A DNA stretch of 50,033 nucleotides, from positions 1 to 50,033 of the forward strand of contig NZ_VKJP01000011.1 of the NCBI RefSeq assembly GCF_007280575.1. Direction: 5' to 3'. This DNA is from Streptomyces benahoarensis (GTDB taxonomy: Bacteria > Actinomycetota > Actinomycetes > Streptomycetales > Streptomycetaceae). The notes beneath the pieces were generated by a model. It ran no database searches and was not told where the DNA came from. It was given only the letters and a program-made list of their open reading frames with translations. Every line of letters begins with the position of its first letter. The first letter of the stretch is position 1. Positions 43,888 to 50,033 of the stretch are shown piece by piece. The position numbers and the translations under genes are program-made.

Positions 43888-44727
43888 TCAGCCCTGCCGT
43901 TCCTGCGCCTGGGCGGCCTTCGCCGCCTGGTCCTTGCCGCGCTGGATGATGCGGGCGAAGGCGTAGGACTCGCCGTCCCGGCCGATCTGGAGGGCGGGGG
44001 CGGACGTCTCGGTGACGCGCTTGCCGTCGAGGTACCCGGCGATGGTGAAGTACGCGTACCGGCCGGTGGCGTTGGCGGTCATCCGGCAGGCGGTGCCGCG
44101 GCAGAACTCCTCGCCGACGTGGCCTCCGGCGAGCGGGGCGAGGTTGCCCTGGGCCTTCGCCTTGACGCGTTCGGCGGCGTCGGCGGAGTCCAGGGCGGCG
44201 ATGCCGATGGTGACCGCGACGCCGTCCTTGGCGTAGGTGGCGCGCAGCAGCGCCTCACAGCCGTTGTGCTTCAGCAGCGAGCCGAGCGCGCCCTGGGTGC
44301 CCGAGGTGCAGTCCTTCGACGCGGACGCCGCGGTGCGCGGATAGGTGTGCTCGCCGAGGACCATGGCCTTGTCGGGGAAGAGGGCGGCCGTGGTCAGCGG
44401 GGCGCGGTCCTTCGTACGGTCCGTGATGTAGTCCCGCGGGTTGGGCGGCGGGGGGACCGAGACGTCGGAGAAGGACGGGTGCGGTTCCGGGGCGCCGGAG
44501 CCGGAGGCGGCCACGTCGTCGGGATGCTTGTTGTCGGAGGTGCCCCCGACGAGCATGGCGGTCACGACGATGCCCGCGACGGCGAGGGCGGCCAGCGCAC
44601 CGCCGCCGATCATCAGCCAGCGCTTGCGCCGGGCGCCCGCCTGGCTCTGCTCGGCGAGTGCCTCCCAGTCCGGGGTGGAACCGGATCCCCCTGGGCCGTC
44701 GAACGGCCCCCCTTGCCCAAAGCTCAT
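43888..44727 (-). CDS. single-pass membrane protein of unknown function
   Basis: ATG 44727 is chosen because CTAGGA lies 8 bases upstream; an ATG 9 bases earlier has no site. The 279-residue protein (MSFGQGGPFDGPGGSGSTPD) has a cytoplasmic region of about 35 residues and one membrane helix (RWLMIGGGALAALAVAGIVV). A proline/serine linker (SFSDVSVPPPPNPRDY) leads to a presumably extracytoplasmic domain with two cysteine pairs (DCTSGT, NGCEAL, FCRGTACRM) that could form disulfides. I recognise no characterised family. It converges with truA and diverges from the ABC-F gene. Confidence 0.8.
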   Translation of the reverse strand: MSFGQGGPFDGPGGSGSTPDWEALAEQSQAGARRKRWLMIGGGALAALAVAGIVVTAMLVGGTSDNKHPDDVAASGSGAPEPHPSFSDVSVPPPPNPRDYITDRTKDRAPLTTAALFPDKAMVLGEHTYPRTAASASKDCTSGTQGALGSLLKHNGCEALLRATYAKDGVAVTIGIAALDSADAAERVKAKAQGNLAPLAGGHVGEEFCRGTACRMTANATGRYAYFTIAGYLDGKRVTETSAPALQIGRDGESYAFARIIQRGKDQAAKAAQAQERQG

Positions 44728-44832
44728 GCCGCGCATCCTAGCGACCCGGTGCGGGGCGGGGGCCGGTGCTCCCACCCCCGTAATCCGGTTGGGGAATATG
44801 GCGGCGGGCGGCGACAATCCGGTCCATGGGAC

Positions 44833-46140
44833 ATGTGGATGACGGTCGACGACGAGGCCGCGCAGATGGCGTACGCGCAGGCGCTCAGCGACTGGGCGGA
44901 GGCGCGCGGCTACGAGGCCGAGACGGTCTGGGACATGTGCACCACCGCCGCGCTGGGGATGCCGTACGAGAAGGCGCAGTGGCGGCTGGTGCGGACGCTC
45001 TCCGGCGGTGAGCAGAAGCGGCTGGTGCTGGAGTCGCTGCTGCGCGGCACCGACGAGGTGCTGCTGCTGGACGAGCCGGACAACTATCTGGACGTGCCGG
45101 GCAAGCGGTGGCTGGAGGAGCAGCTGCGGCGGACGAAGAAGACGGTGCTCTTCGTCAGCCACGACCGGGAGCTGCTGGCGCGCGCCGCCGACAAGATCGT
45201 CAGCGTGGAGCCGGGGCCTGCCGGGTCGGACGTCTGGGTGCACGGCGGTGGCTTCGCGACGTACCACGCGGCGCGCAAGGAGCGGTTCGCGCGCTTCGAG
45301 GAGCTGCGGCGGCGCTGGGACGAGAAGCACGAGCAGCTGAAGAAGCTGGTACGGAATCTGCGGCAGGCCGCCGAGAACAGTCATGAGCTGGCCTCGCGCT
45401 ACCACGCGGCGCAGACCCGGCTGCGGAAGTTCGAGGAGGCCGGGCCGCCGCCGGAGCCGCCGCGGGAGCAGGAGATCACCATGCGGCTGCGCGGCGGCCG
45501 TACCGGCGTACGGGCCGTGACCTGCGCGGACCTGGAGCTGACGGGGCTGATGAAGCCGTTCTCGCTGGAGGTCTTCTACGGCGAGCGGGTCGCGGTGCTG
45601 GGCTCGAACGGCTCCGGCAAATCGCACTTCCTGCGGTTGCTGGCGCAGGACGCGGAGCGGCCGGTCACGCACACCGGGCAGTGGAAGCTCGGGGCCCGGG
45701 TGGTGCCCGGGTACTTCGCGCAGACCCACGCCCACCCGGAGCTGACCGGCCGCACCCTGCTCGACATCCTCTGGACGGAGCACGCCAGGGACCGGGGCGC
45801 GGCGATGAGCGCGCTGCGCCGGTACGAGCTGGAGCGCCAGGCGGAGCAGCGGTTCGAGCGGCTGTCGGGCGGACAGCAGGCGCGGCTGCAGATCCTGCTG
45901 CTGGAGCTGGCGGGCACGACGGCGCTGTTGCTGGACGAGCCGACCGACAACCTCGACCTGGAGAGCGCCGAGGCGCTGCAGGAGGGCCTGGACGCGTTCG
46001 ACGGCACGGTGCTCGCGGTGACGCACGACCGGTGGTTCGCCCGAGCCTTCGACCGCTTCCTGGTCTTCGGCGCGGACGGCGTGGTCCGGGAGACGACGGA
46101 GCCGGTGTGGGACGAGGGGCGCGTGGCGCGGGAGCGGTGA
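44833..46140 (+). CDS. ABC-F family ATPase, N-terminally truncated, probable pseudogene
   Basis: ABC-F proteins are soluble tandem-ATPase factors that act on ribosomes. The C-terminal ABC domain is complete: Walker A LGSNGSGKSHFL (about residue 256), LSGGQQARLQILLLEL, Walker B ALLLDEPTDNLD, and switch VTHDR. The first domain keeps LSGGEQKRLVLE at residue 56, VLLLDEPDNYLD and FVSHDR but lacks any Walker A and roughly 95 residues. ATGGGACATGTGGAT at 44826 (MGHVD) is the likely original start in another frame, so an internal out-of-frame deletion is inferred. ATG 44833 or 44839 could still yield a 435/433-residue product. It is divergent from the membrane protein gene. Confidence 0.75.
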   Translation: MWMTVDDEAAQMAYAQALSDWAEARGYEAETVWDMCTTAALGMPYEKAQWRLVRTLSGGEQKRLVLESLLRGTDEVLLLDEPDNYLDVPGKRWLEEQLRRTKKTVLFVSHDRELLARAADKIVSVEPGPAGSDVWVHGGGFATYHAARKERFARFEELRRRWDEKHEQLKKLVRNLRQAAENSHELASRYHAAQTRLRKFEEAGPPPEPPREQEITMRLRGGRTGVRAVTCADLELTGLMKPFSLEVFYGERVAVLGSNGSGKSHFLRLLAQDAERPVTHTGQWKLGARVVPGYFAQTHAHPELTGRTLLDILWTEHARDRGAAMSALRRYELERQAEQRFERLSGGQQARLQILLLELAGTTALLLDEPTDNLDLESAEALQEGLDAFDGTVLAVTHDRWFARAFDRFLVFGADGVVRETTEPVWDEGRVARER

Positions 46141-46219
46141 GGGGCGGCCGGGGCTCCTGGAGTCGTCCCGGAGTCGTCCCGGAGGCATCCTGGAGTCGTC
46201 CACCGGTTCGAGCCGCGTT

Positions 46220-46249
46220 TTGACCCGGCCGGGGGCGGGCCGGTATTCT
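46220..46249 (+). promoter_or_regulatory. rplM-rpsI promoter
   Basis: TTGACC (46220-46225) and TATTCT (46244-46249) are separated by an 18-base, all-GC spacer. It is a strong HrdB-type match with initiation near 46256. Confidence 0.75.
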
Positions 46250-46402
46250 GCCAGTTCGTTATGCGTATTGGCTTGCTCTATCTCACGTGAGGGGCCCTTA
46301 CGCCGGCCACCGGGCCGATGAACCGGCGGCGGACGATCGGGTTGCGTCACCCGTAGCGCCGCACTGCCGGTCCGATCGACCGAGGTGCCAGTACAGGACC
46401 CC

Positions 46403-46435
46403 GTCTCCTGAGCCTCCTCCGGAGGCGTGGGAGAC
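46403..46435 (+). promoter_or_regulatory. two-part hairpin in the rplM leader
   Basis: GTCTCC (46403-46408) pairs with GGAGAC (46430-46435), and inside it GCCTCC (46412-46417) pairs with GGAGGC (46421-46426), loop TCC. A symmetric TGA/GTG internal loop separates the stems. It ends 30 bases before rplM, a plausible position for L13 feedback, but identity with the known L13 leader is untested. Confidence 0.45.
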
Positions 46436-46465
46436 CCCATCACTGAAGAAGCGAAGGCTACGACC

Positions 46466-46909
46466 GTGCGTACGTTCAGCCCCAAGCCCGGCGATGTCCA
46501 GCGCCAGTGGCACGTCATTGACGCGCAGGACGTTGTCCTGGGCCGTCTGGCCTCTCAGGCCGCGTCCCTTCTGAGGGGCAAGCACAAGCCGGTGTACGCG
46601 CCGCACGTTGACACCGGTGACTTCGTCATCATCGTCAACGCCGACAAGGTGCACCTGTCCGGCAACAAGCGCAGCCAGAAGCTGGCCTACCGCCACTCCG
46701 GTTTCCCCGGTGGTCTGCGCTCCGTCCGGTACGACGAGCTGCTCGACAAGAACCCCGAGAAGGCCGTCGAGAAGGCCATCAAGGGCATGCTCCCCAAGAA
46801 CACCCTCGGCCGTCAGATGCTCTCGAAGCTGAAGGTCTACGCGGGCGCCGAGCACCCGCACGCTGCTCAGCAGCCGGTCCCGTTCGAGATCACCCAGGTC
46901 GCGCAGTAA
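46466..46909 (+). CDS. rplM: 50S ribosomal protein L13
   Basis: L13 is an early 50S assembly protein. GTG 46466 gives [20 protein letters not shown], 147 residues, the usual streptomycete start; an upstream in-frame GTG at 46427 would add [13 protein letters not shown], including part of the leader hairpin, and is less likely. [40 protein letters not shown] and [20 protein letters not shown] are standard. GAAGCGAAGGCTACGACC precedes the start. rpsI follows after 41 bases. Confidence 0.97.
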   Translation: MRTFSPKPGDVQRQWHVIDAQDVVLGRLASQAASLLRGKHKPVYAPHVDTGDFVIIVNADKVHLSGNKRSQKLAYRHSGFPGGLRSVRYDELLDKNPEKAVEKAIKGMLPKNTLGRQMLSKLKVYAGAEHPHAAQQPVPFEITQVAQ

Positions 46910-46950
46910 TTCCGGCCACCCCCTAAGACGAAAAGAATCTGAGGAGCATC

Positions 46951-47463
46951 GTGGCCGAGACCACTCCCGAGACCGTCATCGAGAACGAAGACGCCGTCGA
47001 GGAATACACCACCGAGACCGAGGTCGTGGAGGGTGAGTACACCTCCGAGTCCCTCGCCTCCCGCTTCGGTGACCCGCAGCCGGCCGCCGGCCTGGGCCGT
47101 CGCAAGAACGCCATCGCCCGCGTCCGGATCGTTCCGGGCACCGGTCAGTGGAAGATCAACGGTCGCACCCTTGAGGGTTACTTCCCCAACAAGGTGCACC
47201 AGCAGGAAGTCAACGAGCCCTTCAAGGTGCTGGAGCTCGACAACCGCTACGACGTCGTGGCCCGCATCTCCGGTGGCGGCATCTCCGGCCAGGCCGGTGC
47301 GCTGCGCCTGGGCGTCGCCCGTGCGCTGAACGAGGCGGACGTCGAGAACAACCGCGGCGCCCTGAAGAAGGCCGGGTTCCTCAAGCGTGACGACCGTGCG
47401 GTCGAGCGCAAGAAGGCCGGTCTCAAGAAGGCCCGCAAGGCGCCGCAGTACAGCAAGCGCTAA
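46951..47463 (+). CDS. rpsI: 30S ribosomal protein S9
   Basis: S9 reaches with its C-terminal tail to P-site tRNA. The 170-residue chain has an acidic N-terminal extension of about 45 residues ([20 protein letters not shown]) before the core [40 protein letters not shown] and the tail [10 protein letters not shown]. The extension is common in streptomycetes. The GTG start follows ATCTGAGGAGCATC. An 11-bp hairpin ends the rplM-rpsI operon. Confidence 0.97.
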   Translation: MAETTPETVIENEDAVEEYTTETEVVEGEYTSESLASRFGDPQPAAGLGRRKNAIARVRIVPGTGQWKINGRTLEGYFPNKVHQQEVNEPFKVLELDNRYDVVARISGGGISGQAGALRLGVARALNEADVENNRGALKKAGFLKRDDRAVERKKAGLKKARKAPQYSKR

Positions 47464-47492
47464 TCGCGCCTGCTGCGCGCGCAGCACGTGGC

Positions 47493-47532
47493 GAACGCCC
47501 CGGTCGGCACTTTCCGTGCAGCCGGGGCGTTC
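47493..47532 (+). terminator. terminator after rpsI
   Basis: GAACGCCCCGG (47493-47503) pairs perfectly with CCGGGGCGTTC (47522-47532), and an inner GCAC/GTGC stem caps it. Confidence 0.75.
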
Positions 47533-47624
47533 GGCTATCCGGGACCAGCGCCTCATTCAGGCGTCCGGGGGCGTATACCTGGACGCAATGCTCTGGTTCA
47601 AGCTCATCTATGCGGAGGACACCA

Positions 47625-48998
47625 GTGGGACGACTCTTCGGAACGGACGGGGTGCGCGGTGTCGCCAATGCGGATCTGACGGCGGAGCTGGCGCTCGGCC
47701 TGTCGGTCGCTGCGGCGCACGTACTCGCAGAGGAGGAGTCGGGGCACGGTCGCGCCCTGGAGGGACGCAGGCCGGTGGCCGTCGTCGGGCGGGACCCGCG
47801 GGCCTCCGGTGAGTTCCTGGAGGCGGCGGTCGTCGCCGGGCTCGCGAGCGCCGGGGTGGACGTGCTGCGGGTGGGCGTGCTGCCGACCCCGGCGGTGGCG
47901 TATCTGACCGGTTCGCTCGGCGCGGACCTCGGCGTGATGCTCTCCGCGAGCCACAACCCGATGCCCGACAACGGCATCAAGTTCTTCGCCCGCGGCGGCC
48001 ACAAGCTCGCCGACGAGCTGGAGGACCACATCGAGCGGACGTACCGGGCGCACGCCGCCGGTGAGCCGTGGGAGCGGCCGACCGGCGCCGGGGTGGGCCG
48101 GGTCACCGTCTACGACGAGGGCTTCGACAACTACGTCGCGCACCTCGTCGGGGTGCTGCCCAACCGCCTCGACGGCCTGAAGATCGTCATCGACGGGGCG
48201 CACGGCGCGGCGGCGCGGGTCTCCCCGGAGGCGTTCGCGCGCGCCGGTGCGGACGTCGTCACCATCGGCACGGACCCGGACGGCCTCAACATCAACGACG
48301 GCTGCGGCTCGACCCACCTGGGACTGCTGCGCGCGGCGGTCGTCGAGCACGGCGCCGATCTGGGCGTGGCGCACGACGGTGACGCGGACCGCTGCCTGGC
48401 CGTGGACCGCGCGGGCAACGAGATCGACGGCGACCAGATCCTCGCCGTGCTGGCGCTCGGGATGAGCGAGGCGGGGACGCTGCGGAAGAACACCGTCGTC
48501 GCGACCGTCATGTCCAACCTCGGCTTCAAGCTGGCGATGGAGCGGGCCGGGATCGAGATGGTGGCGACCGCCGTCGGCGACCGGTACGTCCTGGAGGAGA
48601 TGAAGGGGCAGGGCTTCGCGCTCGGCGGTGAGCAGTCCGGGCACGTGATCGTGCTGGACCACGCGACCACCGGTGACGGCACCCTCACGGGCCTGATGCT
48701 GGCCGCGCGGGTCGCCGCGACGGGCCGGGGCCTGAACGAGCTGGCCGCCGTGATGGAGCGGCTGCCGCAGGTGCTGATCAACGTCCCCGACGTCGACAAG
48801 TCGAAGGTCGCGACCTCCCCGGCGCTCTCCGCGGCCGTTGCCGAGGCGGAGCGGGAGCTGGGCGCGACCGGCCGGGTGCTGCTGCGTCCGTCGGGTACGG
48901 AGCCGCTGGTGCGGGTGATGGTCGAGGCGGCCGACATCGAGCAGGCGCGGGCGGTCGCGGAGCGGCTGGCCGACGCGGTGAAGTCGGCGCTGGGCTGA
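47625..48998 (+). CDS. glmM: phosphoglucosamine mutase
   Basis: GlmM converts glucosamine-6-phosphate to glucosamine-1-phosphate for UDP-GlcNAc and peptidoglycan synthesis. GTG 47625 lies five bases after GGAGGA (47614-47619) and gives [20 protein letters not shown], 457 residues; the in-frame ATG at 47610 would place the ribosome site inside the gene. The phosphoserine loop [16 protein letters not shown] (about 105-120), the metal loop [13 protein letters not shown] (about 250), [12 protein letters not shown] and the phosphate-binding [14 protein letters not shown] are intact. Its position after rplM-rpsI is standard for actinobacteria. Confidence 0.96.
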   Translation: MGRLFGTDGVRGVANADLTAELALGLSVAAAHVLAEEESGHGRALEGRRPVAVVGRDPRASGEFLEAAVVAGLASAGVDVLRVGVLPTPAVAYLTGSLGADLGVMLSASHNPMPDNGIKFFARGGHKLADELEDHIERTYRAHAAGEPWERPTGAGVGRVTVYDEGFDNYVAHLVGVLPNRLDGLKIVIDGAHGAAARVSPEAFARAGADVVTIGTDPDGLNINDGCGSTHLGLLRAAVVEHGADLGVAHDGDADRCLAVDRAGNEIDGDQILAVLALGMSEAGTLRKNTVVATVMSNLGFKLAMERAGIEMVATAVGDRYVLEEMKGQGFALGGEQSGHVIVLDHATTGDGTLTGLMLAARVAATGRGLNELAAVMERLPQVLINVPDVDKSKVATSPALSAAVAEAERELGATGRVLLRPSGTEPLVRVMVEAADIEQARAVAERLADAVKSALG

Positions 48999-49017
48999 TC
49001 CCGCCGTCGTCCGCATA

Positions 49018-49054
49018 CCGTGCCCCCGGTCGCTCACTGCGGCCGGGGGCACGG
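49018..49054. terminator. bidirectional terminator between glmM and the lipase gene
   Basis: CCGTGCCCCCGG (49018-49029) pairs perfectly with CCGGGGGCACGG (49043-49054) across a 13-base loop, between two converging genes. Confidence 0.7.
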
Positions 49055-49064
49055 GCGTTGCAGG

Positions 49065-49954
49065 TCAGAGAGCCGGGCCGTAGTCGCGGCACTCCGGGGT
49101 GAAGTGCGGGTCGTTCGGGCCGAGGGCGTTGACGACGTTCTGGAGGGTGGGGCCGTCGAGGAAGAGGCCGGCGTGGCCGGTTTTGTCGTCGGGGCACTGC
49201 TCCTGGAGCGTGATGTCGGTGACGTCGCCGCCGTGCAGGAAGCCGTTGGTGTACGGGGTGACGACCGTGTCCTGGCGGGTGCCGATCACGACGTAGCGGA
49301 CGCCGGGCACGGTGTCGCCGTCCTTCCACAGCTCCTTCTGGAAGTCGGACTCCGCCTCCTGCTGCTTGAGGCCGGTGAGCCCGGTGGTGTCGAGGAGGTT
49401 GTTGACGAAGCCGAGGGCGTTCATCTGCTTGCCGAGGGTGAGAAGGCCGTCGAGGGTGGTGCCGTGGTTGCTGGGCGCGATGCCGACGAGGGTGCGGACC
49501 TTGGCGGCGCCGCCCAGCCGCTTGAGGTAGTAGTGCGGCATCATGCCGCCCTGGGAGTGGCCGACGATGTCGGCCTTCTTCGCGCCAGTGGCGGCGAGCA
49601 CCTTGTCGACGAAGGCGCCGAGCTGCCGCGCCGAGTCGCCGATGTCGGTGAGGCCGCCGACCCGGCCCGCCGACAGATGGTTCATGCCGTAGTTGAGCGC
49701 GTAGACGCAGTAGCCCTGGTTGGCGAGGGTGGGGGCGAGGGCGACCCAGTTGGCGCCGGCGTTGGCGAGGGTGCCGTGCGCGAGGACGACCGGGTAGGGG
49801 TGCGCCGCGCTCGGTGTGCAGTGCCAGTCGTTGGCGCCCGCGACGGCGTCCGGGCTGAAGAGGAAATTGTGGACCGCGGTGCCGAGGTCGCCGATGGGCA
49901 GGGCGGCGGTCCTCGTGGGGGCCTTCGTGGCGGGCGCCGGGGCGGGTGTGGCCT
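49065..49954 (-). CDS. secreted triacylglycerol lipase/esterase (alpha/beta hydrolase), 5' end lost at contig edge
   Basis: The minus-strand frame ends at 49065 and is open upstream to the adapter junction, so about 296 residues are present and the start and signal peptide are missing. A Pro/Ala/Thr-rich stretch (PAPAPATKAPTRTAAL) precedes the domain. YPVVLAHGTLANAGANW carries the oxyanion-hole HG motif, and GHSQGGMMPHYYLKRLGG the nucleophile serine in GHSQG. DGPTLQNVVNALGPNDPHFT and TGHAGLFLD near the end supply a likely catalytic histidine, and an aspartate occurs in TRQDTVVTPYT. It resembles class 2 lipases of Streptomyces. Substrate is not determinable. Confidence 0.85.
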
Positions 49955-50033
49955 CTGTCTCTTATAAACATCTGACGCTGCCGACGACTTAATAGGTTTA
50001 GATCTCGGTGGTCGGCGTAGCATTAAAAAAATA
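49955..50033. other. Illumina Nextera adapter and index sequence (non-genomic)
   Basis: CTGTCTCTTATAAACATCT (49955-49973) matches the 19-base Tn5 mosaic end with one mismatch. GACGCTGCCGACGA (49974-49987) is the Nextera i5-side adapter, CTTAATAG (49988-49995) fits an index (reverse complement CTATTAAG), and 49996-50024 matches the remaining P5-side adapter with three mismatches, before an A-rich end. It is an untrimmed read end at the contig edge, not a transposon in the organism. Frames that translate it (for example SAASDVYKRQ on the minus strand) are artefacts. Confidence 0.95.

Larger units (their letters stand above)
46141..46465 (+). promoter_or_regulatory. rplM promoter and leader region
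   Basis: The 325-base gap has no gene. It contains the repeats GGAGTCGTCC near 46157-46205 (three imperfect copies of GAGTCGTC just after the ABC-F stop), the rplM promoter (46220-46249), and a leader of about 210 bases with CGCCGG/CCGGCG, CGGTC/GACCG and the two-part hairpin at 46403-46435. Confidence 0.6.

Noticed and set aside
43816..44832. In-frame upstream extension of the ABC-F frame to 43816 (774 residues)
   Set aside because: The extension is antisense to the membrane protein gene and has no ABC sequence or Walker A motif.
49682..50023. Minus-strand frame with SAASDVYKRQ and a transposon-end-like sequence
   Set aside because: Those residues and bases come from the Nextera adapter. 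It is not a gene, insertion sequence or attachment site.

Overview
The window is about 50 kb of high-GC (roughly 70 percent) actinobacterial chromosome and ends at a contig edge. Gene order, codon use, GTG/TTG starts, tRNA genes without an encoded CCA, and protein sequences (1161-residue RpoB, 1299-residue RpoC, 437-residue SecY) point to Streptomyces or a close Streptomycetaceae relative. It is the main translation and transcription locus of the genome, not an accessory region.

Layout. Positions 1-6413 hold flanking genes: an edge-truncated amidohydrolase, tRNA-Thr and tRNA-Met, rpmG, a MaoC-like pair, murB, then add and aspC on the minus strand. From tRNA-Trp (6596) nearly everything is on the plus strand: secE-nusG, rplK-rplA, a lipoprotein gene, rplJ-rplL, rpoB-rpoC, a DUF1707 membrane protein, the str operon (rpsL-rpsG-fusA-tuf), the S10 operon (rpsJ to rpsQ), the spc operon (rplN to rplO), secY-adk, map, and the alpha operon (infA-rpmJ-rpsM-rpsK-rpsD-rpoA-rplQ). 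truA, a minus-strand membrane protein, an N-terminally truncated ABC-F gene, rplM-rpsI, glmM and an edge-truncated secreted lipase complete the window. The last 79 bases (49955-50033) are not genomic: they match an Illumina Nextera adapter with its index.

The genes together supply three RNA polymerase core subunits, over 30 ribosomal proteins, EF-G, EF-Tu, IF-1, the SecY/SecE translocon core, methionine aminopeptidase and adenylate kinase. Transcription units are set apart by strong GC-rich hairpins, and several units begin with readable HrdB-type promoters (rpsL, rpoB, rplM) and long structured leaders.

Most interesting signals. (1) A compact three-way-junction RNA in the infA leader whose outer stem begins at the predicted transcription start. 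(2) A 25-nt hairpin motif shared (23/25) by the rpsL and rpsJ leaders at similar distance from the start codon. (3) rpsD with a four-cysteine zinc motif lying inside the alpha operon. (4) A probable internal deletion that removed the first Walker A region of an ABC-F ATPase. (5) A possible leaderless TTG-started 22-codon uORF at the rpoB promoter. No CRISPR array, insertion sequence, phage gene or rRNA gene was seen.
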